From positions 62,001-126,000 of the forward strand of contig CAVUOZ010000012.1 in assembly GCA_963743325.1 (NCBI GenBank): a stretch of DNA of 64,000 nucleotides. The letters are read 5' to 3'. How positions within the stretch are numbered: position 1 is the stretch's first letter; every line of letters begins with the position of its first letter. The stretch comes from DATFVA01 sp963743325. Lineage in GTDB: Bacteria; Bacteroidota; Ignavibacteria; Ignavibacteriales; Ignavibacteriaceae. The notes below the pieces were generated by a model. That model did not search any database. It saw nothing but the letters and a program-made list of their open reading frames with translations, and was not told the DNA's origin. Made by a program: the position numbers and the translations under genes. Below, in pieces: positions 17,199-24,111 of this stretch.

Positions 17199-17324
17199 CG
17201 GTTTTAAGGACTGCTTGATTCTGATGTTATAATGAATGATTTTTCGGACAATAACGTGTAAAACCCGGAAAATTTATTTGTCCTTCAAACTTGCGAGGGA
17301 TTATTAATAATAACATATAACAAA

Positions 17325-17840
17325 ATGAACAAACAGGATATTGAATCACTTTGCAGTCAGTTAAAACAATGGGGTAATTTTGACTCTGGTATCCTTTTTT
17401 TGATTAAAATGATTTGTAAGATGAACAACTGGCCTTACGGCGAGATCTGGCGGCCGGATATAAAAGACGAGTTCATGAGCTGGTCAGGTTACTGGAGTAA
17501 AAATGAAACCTTTTTTGAACGATTCTCAAAGTTCAGTTCAATCCATAAATTTGCAAGGGGGCAGGGTTTAATCGGCAGATGCTGGAAAGAAAAGAAACTG
17601 CTTTGTACTGAAGATATTTCTAAAACTAAGGACTTTTTACGATCAGATATTGCCTCATCCTGCGGGCTGAATGCAGTAATTACTTTCCCGATCATAAATG
17701 AAAACGAGGTGCTCCTCCTGCTATGTTTCTTTCTTAATAAATTGGCTGCGAATGATCAGGAAAAAGCAGATTTAATATTCAGATATTCAGAAATCATCGG
17801 GAAAATACTGGTAAATCTCAGATCCCAACAAACATCATAA
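17325..17840 (+). CDS. GAF-domain sensory protein
   Basis: A 171-residue soluble protein that is essentially one GAF domain: an opening helix (LLFLIKMICKMNNWPYGEIWRPD), then RGQGLIGRCWKEKK, the DISKTKDFLR segment and FPIINENEVLLLLCFF. There is no fused output domain, so it probably acts by binding a ligand and another protein, which is not identifiable here. It follows the nitrite-related genes by 126 bp. Its stop codon TAA lies inside a partial family-1 palindrome (AACATCATAAATCA, 17831-17844), so the C-terminus may have been reshaped by repeat insertion. Confidence 0.75.
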   Translation: MNKQDIESLCSQLKQWGNFDSGILFLIKMICKMNNWPYGEIWRPDIKDEFMSWSGYWSKNETFFERFSKFSSIHKFARGQGLIGRCWKEKKLLCTEDISKTKDFLRSDIASSCGLNAVITFPIINENEVLLLLCFFLNKLAANDQEKADLIFRYSEIIGKILVNLRSQQTS

Positions 17841-17846
17841 ATCAAC

Positions 17847-17890
17847 GTAGGAATTTGACCTGCCTCGCCTCAGGCGGGTTTATCAAATTC
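17847..17890 (+). repeat. REP-like palindrome (family 1, stem B) interrupted in its loop
   Basis: GTAG, GAATTTGA (17851-17858), then a 20-base GC-rich imperfect palindrome (17859-17878), then TTTA and TCAAATTC (17883-17890). Removal of the insert restores the GTAG + 8-bp stem + TTTA loop seen at 20887-20910. Confidence 0.75.
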
Positions 17891-17895
17891 TTTAT

Positions 17896-17919
17896 GAACA
17901 TCATAAATGATGTTCCTAC
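17896..17919 (-). repeat. REP-like palindrome (family 1, stem A)
   Basis: Minus-strand reading: GTAG, GAACATCA, TTTA, TGATGTTC. It faces the plus-oriented copy at 17847, so together they form an inverted pair like a BIME. Confidence 0.85.
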
Positions 17920-18125
17920 GGAATTTGCCCCACCTTCATTGCCTATTGCAAGGATTTATTTTAAGTTTAGATATAATAAATATACCTTGATTTCCCGGGG
18001 TGACATTAAGGAACGTTTTTCAGGGATTACAGAAGAGCGGGATATCGATATTACTATCTGCTTGGTTCCATCATTCATTCATATATTTAATATGATTAAG
18101 GGACTCTTCCCCAAGGAGGTTAATA

Positions 18126-20258
18126 ATGAAAACATTGTGTTTTCTGATATTGTTTGTAGTCATGAATCAACTCGTTTTTTCGCAAAATTCCGACTGGGTT
18201 AACTACAGATATTGTGAGTCAGTTTATTCTGTAGCCGTAAATGGAAATGTCGTATGGGCAGGTTTGAATGCAGGAGGGCTTGTTGAAATTGAGCAGATGA
18301 CCGGAGAAAAAACTTTTTTTGATAAAATAAATTCGGAATTACCCAATAATACAGTAAGCTGCCTCACCACTGACGGAAATGGTAAAGTATGGATTGGAAC
18401 TTCCAGCGGTTTAACGTCATTTGACGGAATAACCTGGAACACATACAATACAGGTAATTCAGGATTGCCGGGTAATTCTGTCAATGAAATCCTTATCAAA
18501 GAATCAGTCATTATATGGATAGGGACGGATGATGGTCTGGCAGAATTTGATGGAACAAACTGGACAGTTTATGATACTTCAAACTCGGGACTTCCTGATA
18601 ATAGTGTATTTGCCCTGGGAACAGATGAGAATGAGAATTTATGGGTTGGAACAAGTGAAGGTGTGGCAGAATTTGACGGTGTGAACTGGACTGTTTATAA
18701 TACTTCAAATTCGGGTTTGCCAGGTAACAGTGTGGGTTCAATTGCTGTTGATCAAAACGGTAATAAGTGGTTCGGAACTTTCGGTTATGGTGCAGCAATG
18801 TTTGATAATAACAGCTGGACAGTTTATAATAAGTCAAATTCAGGTTTACCAAATAATTTTGTCAGATCAATCCTTGTTGATAATGATGGGTACATTTGGT
18901 ATGGTACGGAGGGAGGTGTCGCAGAATATGACGGCATGAACTGGACTGTTTACAATTCTACTAATTCAGGTTTGCCCGGTATTTTAATTTCCGATCTCGT
19001 ATTAGACCAGTATGGAAACTTATGGATAGGTACTATGGAAGGCGGGCTCGTATCATATGATGGATTAAGCTGGACGTTATATAAAACTTCGAACTCAGGT
19101 CTGCCAGCTAACGGTATACGTACAGTTACGATCGATGTAATAGGAGCTAAATGGTTTGGTACAAGCGAAGGGATGGTAAAATTTGACGGGTTAAACTGGA
19201 CAGTATATGATACCTCAAGCGGCTTGCCTGCTAATTCAGTAAAGTCAATTTCTTTCGAAGGTAATATTATCAAATGGATCGGAACTGATGAGGGGTTAGT
19301 AAAAACCGATGGCACGAATTGGATAGTCTATAATGTCTATAATTCCGGTTTGCCCAGCAACCATGTCACATCAAATATCCTGGTGGAAAATGGTAATAAA
19401 TGGGTCGGAACAAACAACGGGCTTGCAAAATTCGACGGAATTAACTGGACTGTATACAATACTTCAAACTCTGAATTGCCGGGGAACCATATATTATCGA
19501 TTGCGAATGGCGAGAGTAATAATATCTGGATTGGAACCAATTATGGTCTGGCAAAATTTGACGGAATTGCTAACTGGATGATTTATAAGACCGATAATTC
19601 AGGCTTGCCGAATAATTTTATCACTGTTGTTGATATCGATGCAGCAGGGAATAAATGGATTGGTACTTATTTCGGACTGGTTAAATTTGATGGTTCAAAC
19701 TGGACGGTTTATAATACTTCAAATTCAGAGATACCCGATGACGGAATTTCATGTGTGTCATTCGAGGGGGATAGAAACGTATGGATTGGAACAATGTTTA
19801 ATGGAATGGCAAAGTTTGACGGAGATACAAACTGGACGACCTACACGACTTACAATTCCGATTTACCGGATGAATGGATCTGGAGTATTACAATAGATGA
19901 TAGCGGTTATAAGTGGATCGGGACTCAAACCGGAGGGCTGTCTGTTTTTAAGGAAACAAGCGTATCAGTTGAAGATAATAATAACATTTCACCGGATAAT
20001 TTTATACTATATCAGAATTATCCCAACCCGTTTAACCCGGCAACAGAGATCCGATATTCCATGCCTGCATCAGGACTAGTTCGACTAAAAGTTTTCGATG
20101 TTCTGGGAAGAGAAATAAAAACCTTAGTAAATGAATATAAACCGGCTGGAAATTATGAAGTATTCTTCGATGCAAAGAATTTACCCAGTGGTGTTTATTT
20201 TTACCGGCTTGAGGCCGGAAGCTATGTTAAATTTAAAAAGATGGTTCTATTAAGATAA
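18126..20258 (+). CDS. Fourteen-blade propeller T9SS cargo protein
   Basis: A 710-residue secreted protein. It has a signal peptide (MKTLCFLILFVVMNQLVFSQ) and about 14 repeats of roughly 42 residues with the two-component-regulator-propeller pattern W-I-G-T-x-x-G-L-x-x-F-D-G-x-N-W-T-V-Y and a linker N-S-G-L-P. Fourteen W(I/V/F/Y/A)G starts suit two seven-bladed propellers. A type A T9SS sorting domain ends it (QNYPNPFNP to KKMVLLR). There is no kinase or transmembrane part, unlike hybrid two-component sensors that carry the same repeats. A strong AAGGAGG site precedes the ATG. It may bind ligands or partners at the cell surface; the ligand is unknown. The repeats are conserved enough at the DNA level to recombine. 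Confidence 0.9.
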   Translation: MKTLCFLILFVVMNQLVFSQNSDWVNYRYCESVYSVAVNGNVVWAGLNAGGLVEIEQMTGEKTFFDKINSELPNNTVSCLTTDGNGKVWIGTSSGLTSFDGITWNTYNTGNSGLPGNSVNEILIKESVIIWIGTDDGLAEFDGTNWTVYDTSNSGLPDNSVFALGTDENENLWVGTSEGVAEFDGVNWTVYNTSNSGLPGNSVGSIAVDQNGNKWFGTFGYGAAMFDNNSWTVYNKSNSGLPNNFVRSILVDNDGYIWYGTEGGVAEYDGMNWTVYNSTNSGLPGILISDLVLDQYGNLWIGTMEGGLVSYDGLSWTLYKTSNSGLPANGIRTVTIDVIGAKWFGTSEGMVKFDGLNWTVYDTSSGLPANSVKSISFEGNIIKWIGTDEGLVKTDGTNWIVYNVYNSGLPSNHVTSNILVENGNKWVGTNNGLAKFDGINWTVYNTSNSELPGNHILSIANGESNNIWIGTNYGLAKFDGIANWMIYKTDNSGLPNNFITVVDIDAAGNKWIGTYFGLVKFDGSNWTVYNTSNSEIPDDGISCVSFEGDRNVWIGTMFNGMAKFDGDTNWTTYTTYNSDLPDEWIWSITIDDSGYKWIGTQTGGLSVFKETSVSVEDNNNISPDNFILYQNYPNPFNPATEIRYSMPASGLVRLKVFDVLGREIKTLVNEYKPAGNYEVFFDAKNLPSGVYFYRLEAGSYVKFKKMVLLR

Positions 20259-20288
20259 TTGAAATTGTAATTCAACACTGTTCATATT

Positions 20289-20312
20289 GAACATCATAAA
20301 TCATGTTCCTAC
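20289..20312 (-). repeat. REP-like palindrome (family 1, stem A), left of RAYT
   Basis: Minus-strand reading: GTAG, GAACATGA, TTTA, TGATGTTC, with one mismatch in the stem. It lies 27 bp before the RAYT start codon. Confidence 0.85.
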
Positions 20313-20338
20313 GAGGGAAATGGAAGGGTTTTTCCACA

Positions 20339-20890
20339 ATGTACAAGGAACATAAACAATACCGCCTAAAAGGATACGATTATTCTGGACAAGGAGAATA
20401 TTTCATAACGATATGTACAAAAAATCACATCTCACATTTTGGCAGAATTATTAATGATACAATGGAGTTAAATGAATCTGGGAAAATCGCAGAGAAATTC
20501 TGGAAAGAGATACACGATACGATTGAAAATACAGTTCTGGACGTTTTCCAGATAATGCCCGATCATTTACATGGAATAATTATTATTAAGCCAGATAATC
20601 AAAAGAACCAGACATATCAAAAAAATCCAAAACTAAATTCGGGAATAAAAAATAACCCGATGGAACTGAACAAAATTACAATTGGAAGAATAATCAGATG
20701 GTTTAAAGGGCGGACAAAATTTGAAATTGAAAAATCAAATTACTGGTTCCAAAGGCAATCAAGATTTCACGTTCGGATAATTAGGGATGATAAAGAATTT
20801 TATTTTATCACCGAATATATAGTCAATAATCCATCCAATTGGAAAAAGGGAATTTTGAAAGGATACTTTGAATCATTGAAATCCCCGTAG
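20339..20890 (+). CDS. REP-associated tyrosine transposase (RAYT, Y1/HUH)
   Basis: A 183-residue Y1-type transposase. The N-terminal RLKGYDYSGQGEYFITICTK strand leads in. The HUH metal site is H76-L-H78 in MPDHLHGIII, and the likely nucleophile is Y160 in TEYIVNNPSNW. RAYTs are single-copy domesticated relatives of IS200/IS605 transposases that bind and cleave REP palindromes preceded by a GTAG-like tetranucleotide. Exactly such palindromes flank this gene (20289, 20887, 20942, 20969). I chose the ATG at 20339; an upstream frame start at 20303 lies within a palindrome. The stop codon TAG is the GTAG of the right palindrome. The usual Asp-His before IIRDDKEF reads Val-Arg. Confidence 0.9.
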   Translation: MYKEHKQYRLKGYDYSGQGEYFITICTKNHISHFGRIINDTMELNESGKIAEKFWKEIHDTIENTVLDVFQIMPDHLHGIIIIKPDNQKNQTYQKNPKLNSGIKNNPMELNKITIGRIIRWFKGRTKFEIEKSNYWFQRQSRFHVRIIRDDKEFYFITEYIVNNPSNWKKGILKGYFESLKSP

Positions 20891-20910
20891 GAATTTGATT
20901 TATCAAATTC
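20887..20910 (+). repeat. REP-like palindrome (family 1, stem B), right of RAYT
   Basis: GTAG, GAATTTGA, TTTA, TCAAATTC with a perfect stem. The TAG of GTAG is the RAYT stop codon. A second partial copy lacking the tetranucleotide follows at 20913-20929. Confidence 0.85.
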
Positions 20911-20941
20911 ATTTTGATTTATCAAATTCTTTGTTTAAAAC

Positions 20942-20965
20942 GAACATCATAAATGATGTTCCTAC
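20942..20965 (-). repeat. REP-like palindrome (family 1, stem A)
   Basis: Minus-strand reading: GTAG, GAACATCA, TTTA, TGATGTTC, a perfect copy. It alternates in orientation with the stem-B copies on both sides. Confidence 0.85.
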
Positions 20966-20968
20966 GCG

Positions 20969-20988
20969 GAATTTGATTTATCAAATTC
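20969..20988 (+). repeat. REP-like palindrome (family 1, stem B) without GTAG
   Basis: GAATTTGA, TTTA, TCAAATTC directly after the previous copy. The bases in front read ACGCG in place of GTAG. A truncated GAACATC follows at 20993-20999. Confidence 0.7.
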
Positions 20989-21000
20989 TTTCTGAACATC

Positions 21001-21151
21001 TGCCATTTTGTCATACTTCTGAAAATTTTGAATAAAAAAACTTCGTTTTCAGAAAATTCTTTCATCAGCACTCTCCCGTATCTGAGTCGTCTCAGAGTAG
21101 TCTTTCTCATACCCTTATTACTCCCCGGGTGACTTTTCTGCCAAAATGGTA
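21001..21151 (-). repeat. Non-coding module bounded by TGNCA inverted repeats (copy 1)
   Basis: The ends are TGCCATTTTGTCA (21001-21013) and TGCCAAAATGGTA (21139-21151), pairing 11/13. The interior on the minus strand shares CTGAGACGA, ATACG and TGCTGA blocks in the same order with the segment at 53988-54150. There is no credible gene inside. Confidence 0.5.
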
Positions 21152-21182
21152 GACATATTCTTTACTCTAGCCAAAACTTAAG

Positions 21183-21860
21183 CTAATCTTCCGGTACTTT
21201 TACCATCTTACCGTATTTTACTGTTTCACGGAATAATTGTTCTGACAGTATAATATTTTCATCAATTTTAATTCCCGCAGCATTTAATCCTTTCGCGATC
21301 CAGGTATTGCAGGTGTTAAAAACATCATAATATCCTTTCGCTTTGTAAAATTTAACTGCTCCACCGAAATGCTTGCTGAGAATTACAGGCATATTTTCGT
21401 TTAGAGAATATGCCGACTGTATGTACTCACAAAGCCTTTTATATTCATCGTCAGTTAAAATTAGTCTTTCCGCATAATCAGTAGTCTGAAGATAACTATT
21501 AATACTCCTGTTAAAGCCTGAAACTCTTAATGTGCTGTTGGTTTTTGTAAATAATGCTTTAACAGCCAGGTCGAGGTCAAAACCCGGAGCCTGATAGAAA
21601 GCCACGTCTCCCCATCCGACATCTACATAATCATATTCTTTAAAATCGTTTATTAACTGCCATACAGTTGTGTCGACCTGGTCATTCTTAAAGATTATTC
21701 CCGTATGCCACCTAATTTTGACCAGATAAATCACTTTCTCTGAATCAGCTGCAGCAGTCAAATTGACCGGGGCGGGAAGTGTAGTTGTATTCAGAAGATA
21801 AAACACTATCGGGAAAATCACTCCCATATAAATTTTTTCTTCAAATCCTTTAAACTTCAT
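21183..21860 (-). CDS. DUF2459 family protein
   Basis: About 225 residues. The N-terminal hydrophobic segment (MGVIFPIVFYLLNTT) is a signal or anchor. The DUF2459 core has the WHTGIIF His motif, the YDYVDVGWGDVAFYQAPG strand and the NTCNTWIAKGL Cys region, recalling NlpC/P60-like papain folds with a Cys and His. The family is often found near urease or alkylphosphonate genes in other bacteria but has no proven reaction. I start at the ATG at 21860 (MKFKGF); 21893 and 21827 are alternatives. It is divergent from the Nudix gene with only about 48 bp between. Confidence 0.75.
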   Translation of the reverse strand: MKFKGFEEKIYMGVIFPIVFYLLNTTTLPAPVNLTAAADSEKVIYLVKIRWHTGIIFKNDQVDTTVWQLINDFKEYDYVDVGWGDVAFYQAPGFDLDLAVKALFTKTNSTLRVSGFNRSINSYLQTTDYAERLILTDDEYKRLCEYIQSAYSLNENMPVILSKHFGGAVKFYKAKGYYDVFNTCNTWIAKGLNAAGIKIDENIILSEQLFRETVKYGKMVKVPED

Positions 21861-21908
21861 ACGAAATAAAATAAATTGAAATTTGTTTTGCAAAATCTTG
21901 AGGAATTT

Positions 21909-22382
21909 ATGCCGGTAAATAGTGCGGGATTGTTAATGTACCATAAATCAGGGGATGGATTAAAATTATTTCTTGTTCATCCCGGGGGACCATTTTTCGC
22001 TAAAAAAGATGAAGGATACTGGGGAATTCCCAAAGGGCTGGTTGAAGAGGAAGAAGAGCTTCTCCAGGCTGCTATCCGCGAATTTGAGGAGGAAACAGGT
22101 ATTAAATCCAGGGGTGGATATATTTCTCTCGGAACCTCGACACAGACTAATAATAAAATTGTTCATGCCTGGGCTTTTGAATCTGATAATTCGGAACAAT
22201 TTCAAATTGTATGCAATACTTTTGAAATGGAATGGCCTCCCCGTTCCGGTAACATAAAGCACTTCCCTGAAGTCGACCGCGGAGAGTTTTTTAATATTGA
22301 CCAGGCAATGGAGAAAATTTATTCGGCTCAGCTTATTTTTATAGACAGGCTGTTAGAACATCTAAACATAAATAAAAAATAA
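21909..22382 (+). CDS. Nudix hydrolase
   Basis: A 157-residue cytosolic Nudix protein. The Nudix box spans residues 43-65 with the expected G43, REFEEETG core and acidic metal ligands. It belongs to the diadenosine polyphosphate/NTP pyrophosphatase type with a GPFFAKKDEGYWGIPKG entry, close to bacterial MutT-like proteins of about 150 residues. The substrate cannot be chosen from sequence. I took the ATG at 21909 (GGAA six bases upstream) because the earlier in-frame ATG at 21876 overlaps the divergent promoter. The asparaginase gene follows 18 bp later and is probably co-transcribed. Confidence 0.88.
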   Translation: MPVNSAGLLMYHKSGDGLKLFLVHPGGPFFAKKDEGYWGIPKGLVEEEEELLQAAIREFEEETGIKSRGGYISLGTSTQTNNKIVHAWAFESDNSEQFQIVCNTFEMEWPPRSGNIKHFPEVDRGEFFNIDQAMEKIYSAQLIFIDRLLEHLNINKK

Positions 22383-22400
22383 ACTCAAGAGGGTTATAAA

Positions 22401-23366
22401 ATGAAATACCACAGAATATTTATTGGTTTTTTAATTATCATTTTTGCGTTTACGATAGTTTCGTTTGGGCAAGGCGATAGTAAGGGAAAATACACAATTG
22501 TAATTCACGGTGGTGCAGGAAAGTTTGATGAGTCTTTCAATGATTCATTAAAAGCAGAATATATGCAGTCCCTGAAAGAGGCTTTGACAATAGGAAAGAA
22601 AATCCTGGAGAATGGAGGCAGCAGTATTGATGCAGTAGAAAAAGTAGTCAACTACCTGGAAGATGATCCTAAATTTAACGCCGGCAAAGGTGCTGTATTT
22701 ACATCCGTGGGAACGCACGAACTTGATGCTTCAATAATGAGCGGGATAGATTTATCGTGCGGTGCAGTAGCAGGAGTGAAACATATTAAAAATCCGGTTT
22801 CCCTGGCACGTCTTGTAATGGAGAAGACTAAATATGTACTGCTCTGTGGTGAAGGTGCGGATACATTCGGCAAACAGATGAATGTTGATTATGTCGATAA
22901 TAAGTACTTTGATACTCCCGAACGGCTCGAGCAATATGAAAAAATCAAAAGCTCAAAGCATGGTACAGTCGGCTGCGTAGCTCTTGATACTCATGGCAAT
23001 CTTGCTGCCGCAACCTCCACAGGGGGTACGGGAAATAAAATGCCGGGCAGAGTAGGCGACTCGCCAATTATCGGGGCGGGAACGTATGCAGATAACAAAA
23101 CATGTGCCGTATCTTGCACGGGTGAAGGTGAATTGTTTATTAAGAATAATATAGCATTTAATGTCTCCGCTTTAATGGAAAATAAAAATATGTCACTGCA
23201 AGATGCCACAGATGAACTTATATATAAAAGACTTGGTGAAAATACGGGAGGGCTGATTTCAATAGACAAGGACGGCAATTTTGCGATGCCTTTTAATACG
23301 AACGGGATGTTGAGAGGTGCAGCAAATTCAGAAGGATTATTTGAAGTAGAAGTATGGAAAAAATAG
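22401..23366 (+). CDS. Type 2 L-asparaginase / isoaspartyl peptidase
   Basis: A 321-residue N-terminal-nucleophile hydrolase. After a signal peptide (MKYHRIFIGFLIIIFAFTIVSFG) comes the alpha subunit (IHGGAG at 36-40, FNAGKGAVFT at 92-101). The autoprocessing site is HGTVG, making T189 the new N-terminus of the beta subunit, followed by TSTGGTGNKMPGRVGDSP and GAGTYAD. It cleaves asparagine or beta-aspartyl dipeptides. The signal peptide implies periplasmic action. The beta subunit is slightly short but all catalytic motifs are present. A GAGGG ribosome site precedes the ATG. Confidence 0.92.
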   Translation: MKYHRIFIGFLIIIFAFTIVSFGQGDSKGKYTIVIHGGAGKFDESFNDSLKAEYMQSLKEALTIGKKILENGGSSIDAVEKVVNYLEDDPKFNAGKGAVFTSVGTHELDASIMSGIDLSCGAVAGVKHIKNPVSLARLVMEKTKYVLLCGEGADTFGKQMNVDYVDNKYFDTPERLEQYEKIKSSKHGTVGCVALDTHGNLAAATSTGGTGNKMPGRVGDSPIIGAGTYADNKTCAVSCTGEGELFIKNNIAFNVSALMENKNMSLQDATDELIYKRLGENTGGLISIDKDGNFAMPFNTNGMLRGAANSEGLFEVEVWKK

Positions 23367-23387
23367 TCCGTTTCTGTTAATGACACT

Positions 23388-23411
23388 GTAAAGCGAAACG
23401 ATGTTTCGCTC
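23388..23411 (+). repeat. Palindromic repeat family 2, copy 1
   Basis: GTAA then AGCGAAAC, GAT, GTTTCGCT: an 8-bp stem with a 3-base loop. It lies 22 bp after the asparaginase stop. Confidence 0.8.
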
Positions 23412-23420
23412 TATGACCCT

Positions 23421-23443
23421 GTAAAGCGAAAAGGTGTTTCGCT
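23421..23443 (+). repeat. Palindromic repeat family 2, copy 2
   Basis: GTAA, AGCGAAAA, GGT, GTTTCGCT. One stem mismatch. The same orientation as copy 1, with a 33-bp period and the same CTCTATGA tail. Confidence 0.8.
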
Positions 23444-23544
23444 CTATGAACACAAACAGTAGATCCCGGAAGTCATGATTTAACATTTATAAATGCGGGA
23501 GAAATTAAAATTTTTATATAAGAACATAAAGCAAAGGATATAAT

Positions 23545-24054
23545 ATGAACCTGCCCGAACCAGACGAGTACGCTGAATTTTATTCCATTTATATAAAACT
23601 AATTCCTCACGATAATGTCATTAAACTCCTGGAAGACGGGAGAGATCAGCTTCAGTCTCTTATCAAATCACTTCCTGAAGAAAAAGGAAATTATTCTTAT
23701 GCAGATGGTAAATGGAGTATAAAGGAAGTTCTGGGTCATATGGCCGATGTGGAGAGAGTGCATTCATACCGGTTATTTTGCTTTTCACGGGGTGAAACCC
23801 AATCATTACCGGGATTTGAACAGGATGATTATGTCAAAGCGGCTGATTATAATAAAAGATCGTTAAAAAGTCTCGCCGAAGAATTACTGCTTTTAAGGAA
23901 TGCAAATTTATCGTTATTCAAAAGTTTTGATGAAGAATCACTAATGAGGAAAGGTAAAGCAAATAATTATGACTTCACCGTCCGTGCACTGATGTTCATA
24001 ATAGCCGGGCATGAACTGCATCATATGAAAATACTGAAGGAAAGATATTTGTAG
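23545..24054 (+). CDS. DinB-like four-helix metal-binding protein
   Basis: A 169-residue DinB/YfiT superfamily protein. Three His-bearing positions of the family are visible: LGHMADVERVHSYR (helix 2) and AGHELHHMKIL (helix 4), which normally bind one divalent metal. The WSIKEVLGHMAD motif is typical. Members act as thiol- or DNA-damage-linked transferases; the reaction here is not known. It is bracketed by two pairs of family-2 palindromes, and its stop codon TAG is the last three bases of the GTAG of copy 3. Confidence 0.85.
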   Translation: MNLPEPDEYAEFYSIYIKLIPHDNVIKLLEDGRDQLQSLIKSLPEEKGNYSYADGKWSIKEVLGHMADVERVHSYRLFCFSRGETQSLPGFEQDDYVKAADYNKRSLKSLAEELLLLRNANLSLFKSFDEESLMRKGKANNYDFTVRALMFIIAGHELHHMKILKERYL

Positions 24055-24073
24055 AGCGAAACGGTGTTTCGCT
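24051..24073 (+). repeat. Palindromic repeat family 2, copy 3
   Basis: GTAG, AGCGAAAC, GGT, GTTTCGCT. The TAG ends the DinB gene. Confidence 0.8.
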
Positions 24074-24081
24074 CCATATTT

Positions 24082-24104
24082 GTAAAGCGAAACGGCGTTT
24101 CGCT
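24082..24104 (+). repeat. Palindromic repeat family 2, copy 4
   Basis: GTAA, AGCGAAAC, GGC, GTTTCGCT. Directly repeated 31 bp after copy 3, ending just before the stop of the convergent Kdo transferase gene. Confidence 0.8.
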
Positions 24105-24111
24105 CCATAAA

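Larger units (their letters stand above)
17841..18125. other. Repeat-bearing intergenic region and leader of the propeller gene
   Basis: The first 80 bases hold an inverted pair of REP-like palindromes (17847-17919). The rest (17920-18125) is AT-rich with no credible gene and ends in AAGGAGG, a strong ribosome site before the ATG at 18126. Confidence 0.6.

Noticed and set aside
17855..18202. Plus-strand open frame of 115 codons
   Set aside because: It runs through palindromic repeats and the ribosome site of the propeller gene, with no protein-like pattern.
20922..21110. Minus-strand open frame of 62 codons next to the RAYT
   Set aside because: It crosses palindromic repeats and the TGNCA module and has no ribosome site.
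23388..24104. CRISPR-like array
   Set aside because: Only four copies in two pairs around a gene, with hairpin repeats and no spacer pattern or cas genes.
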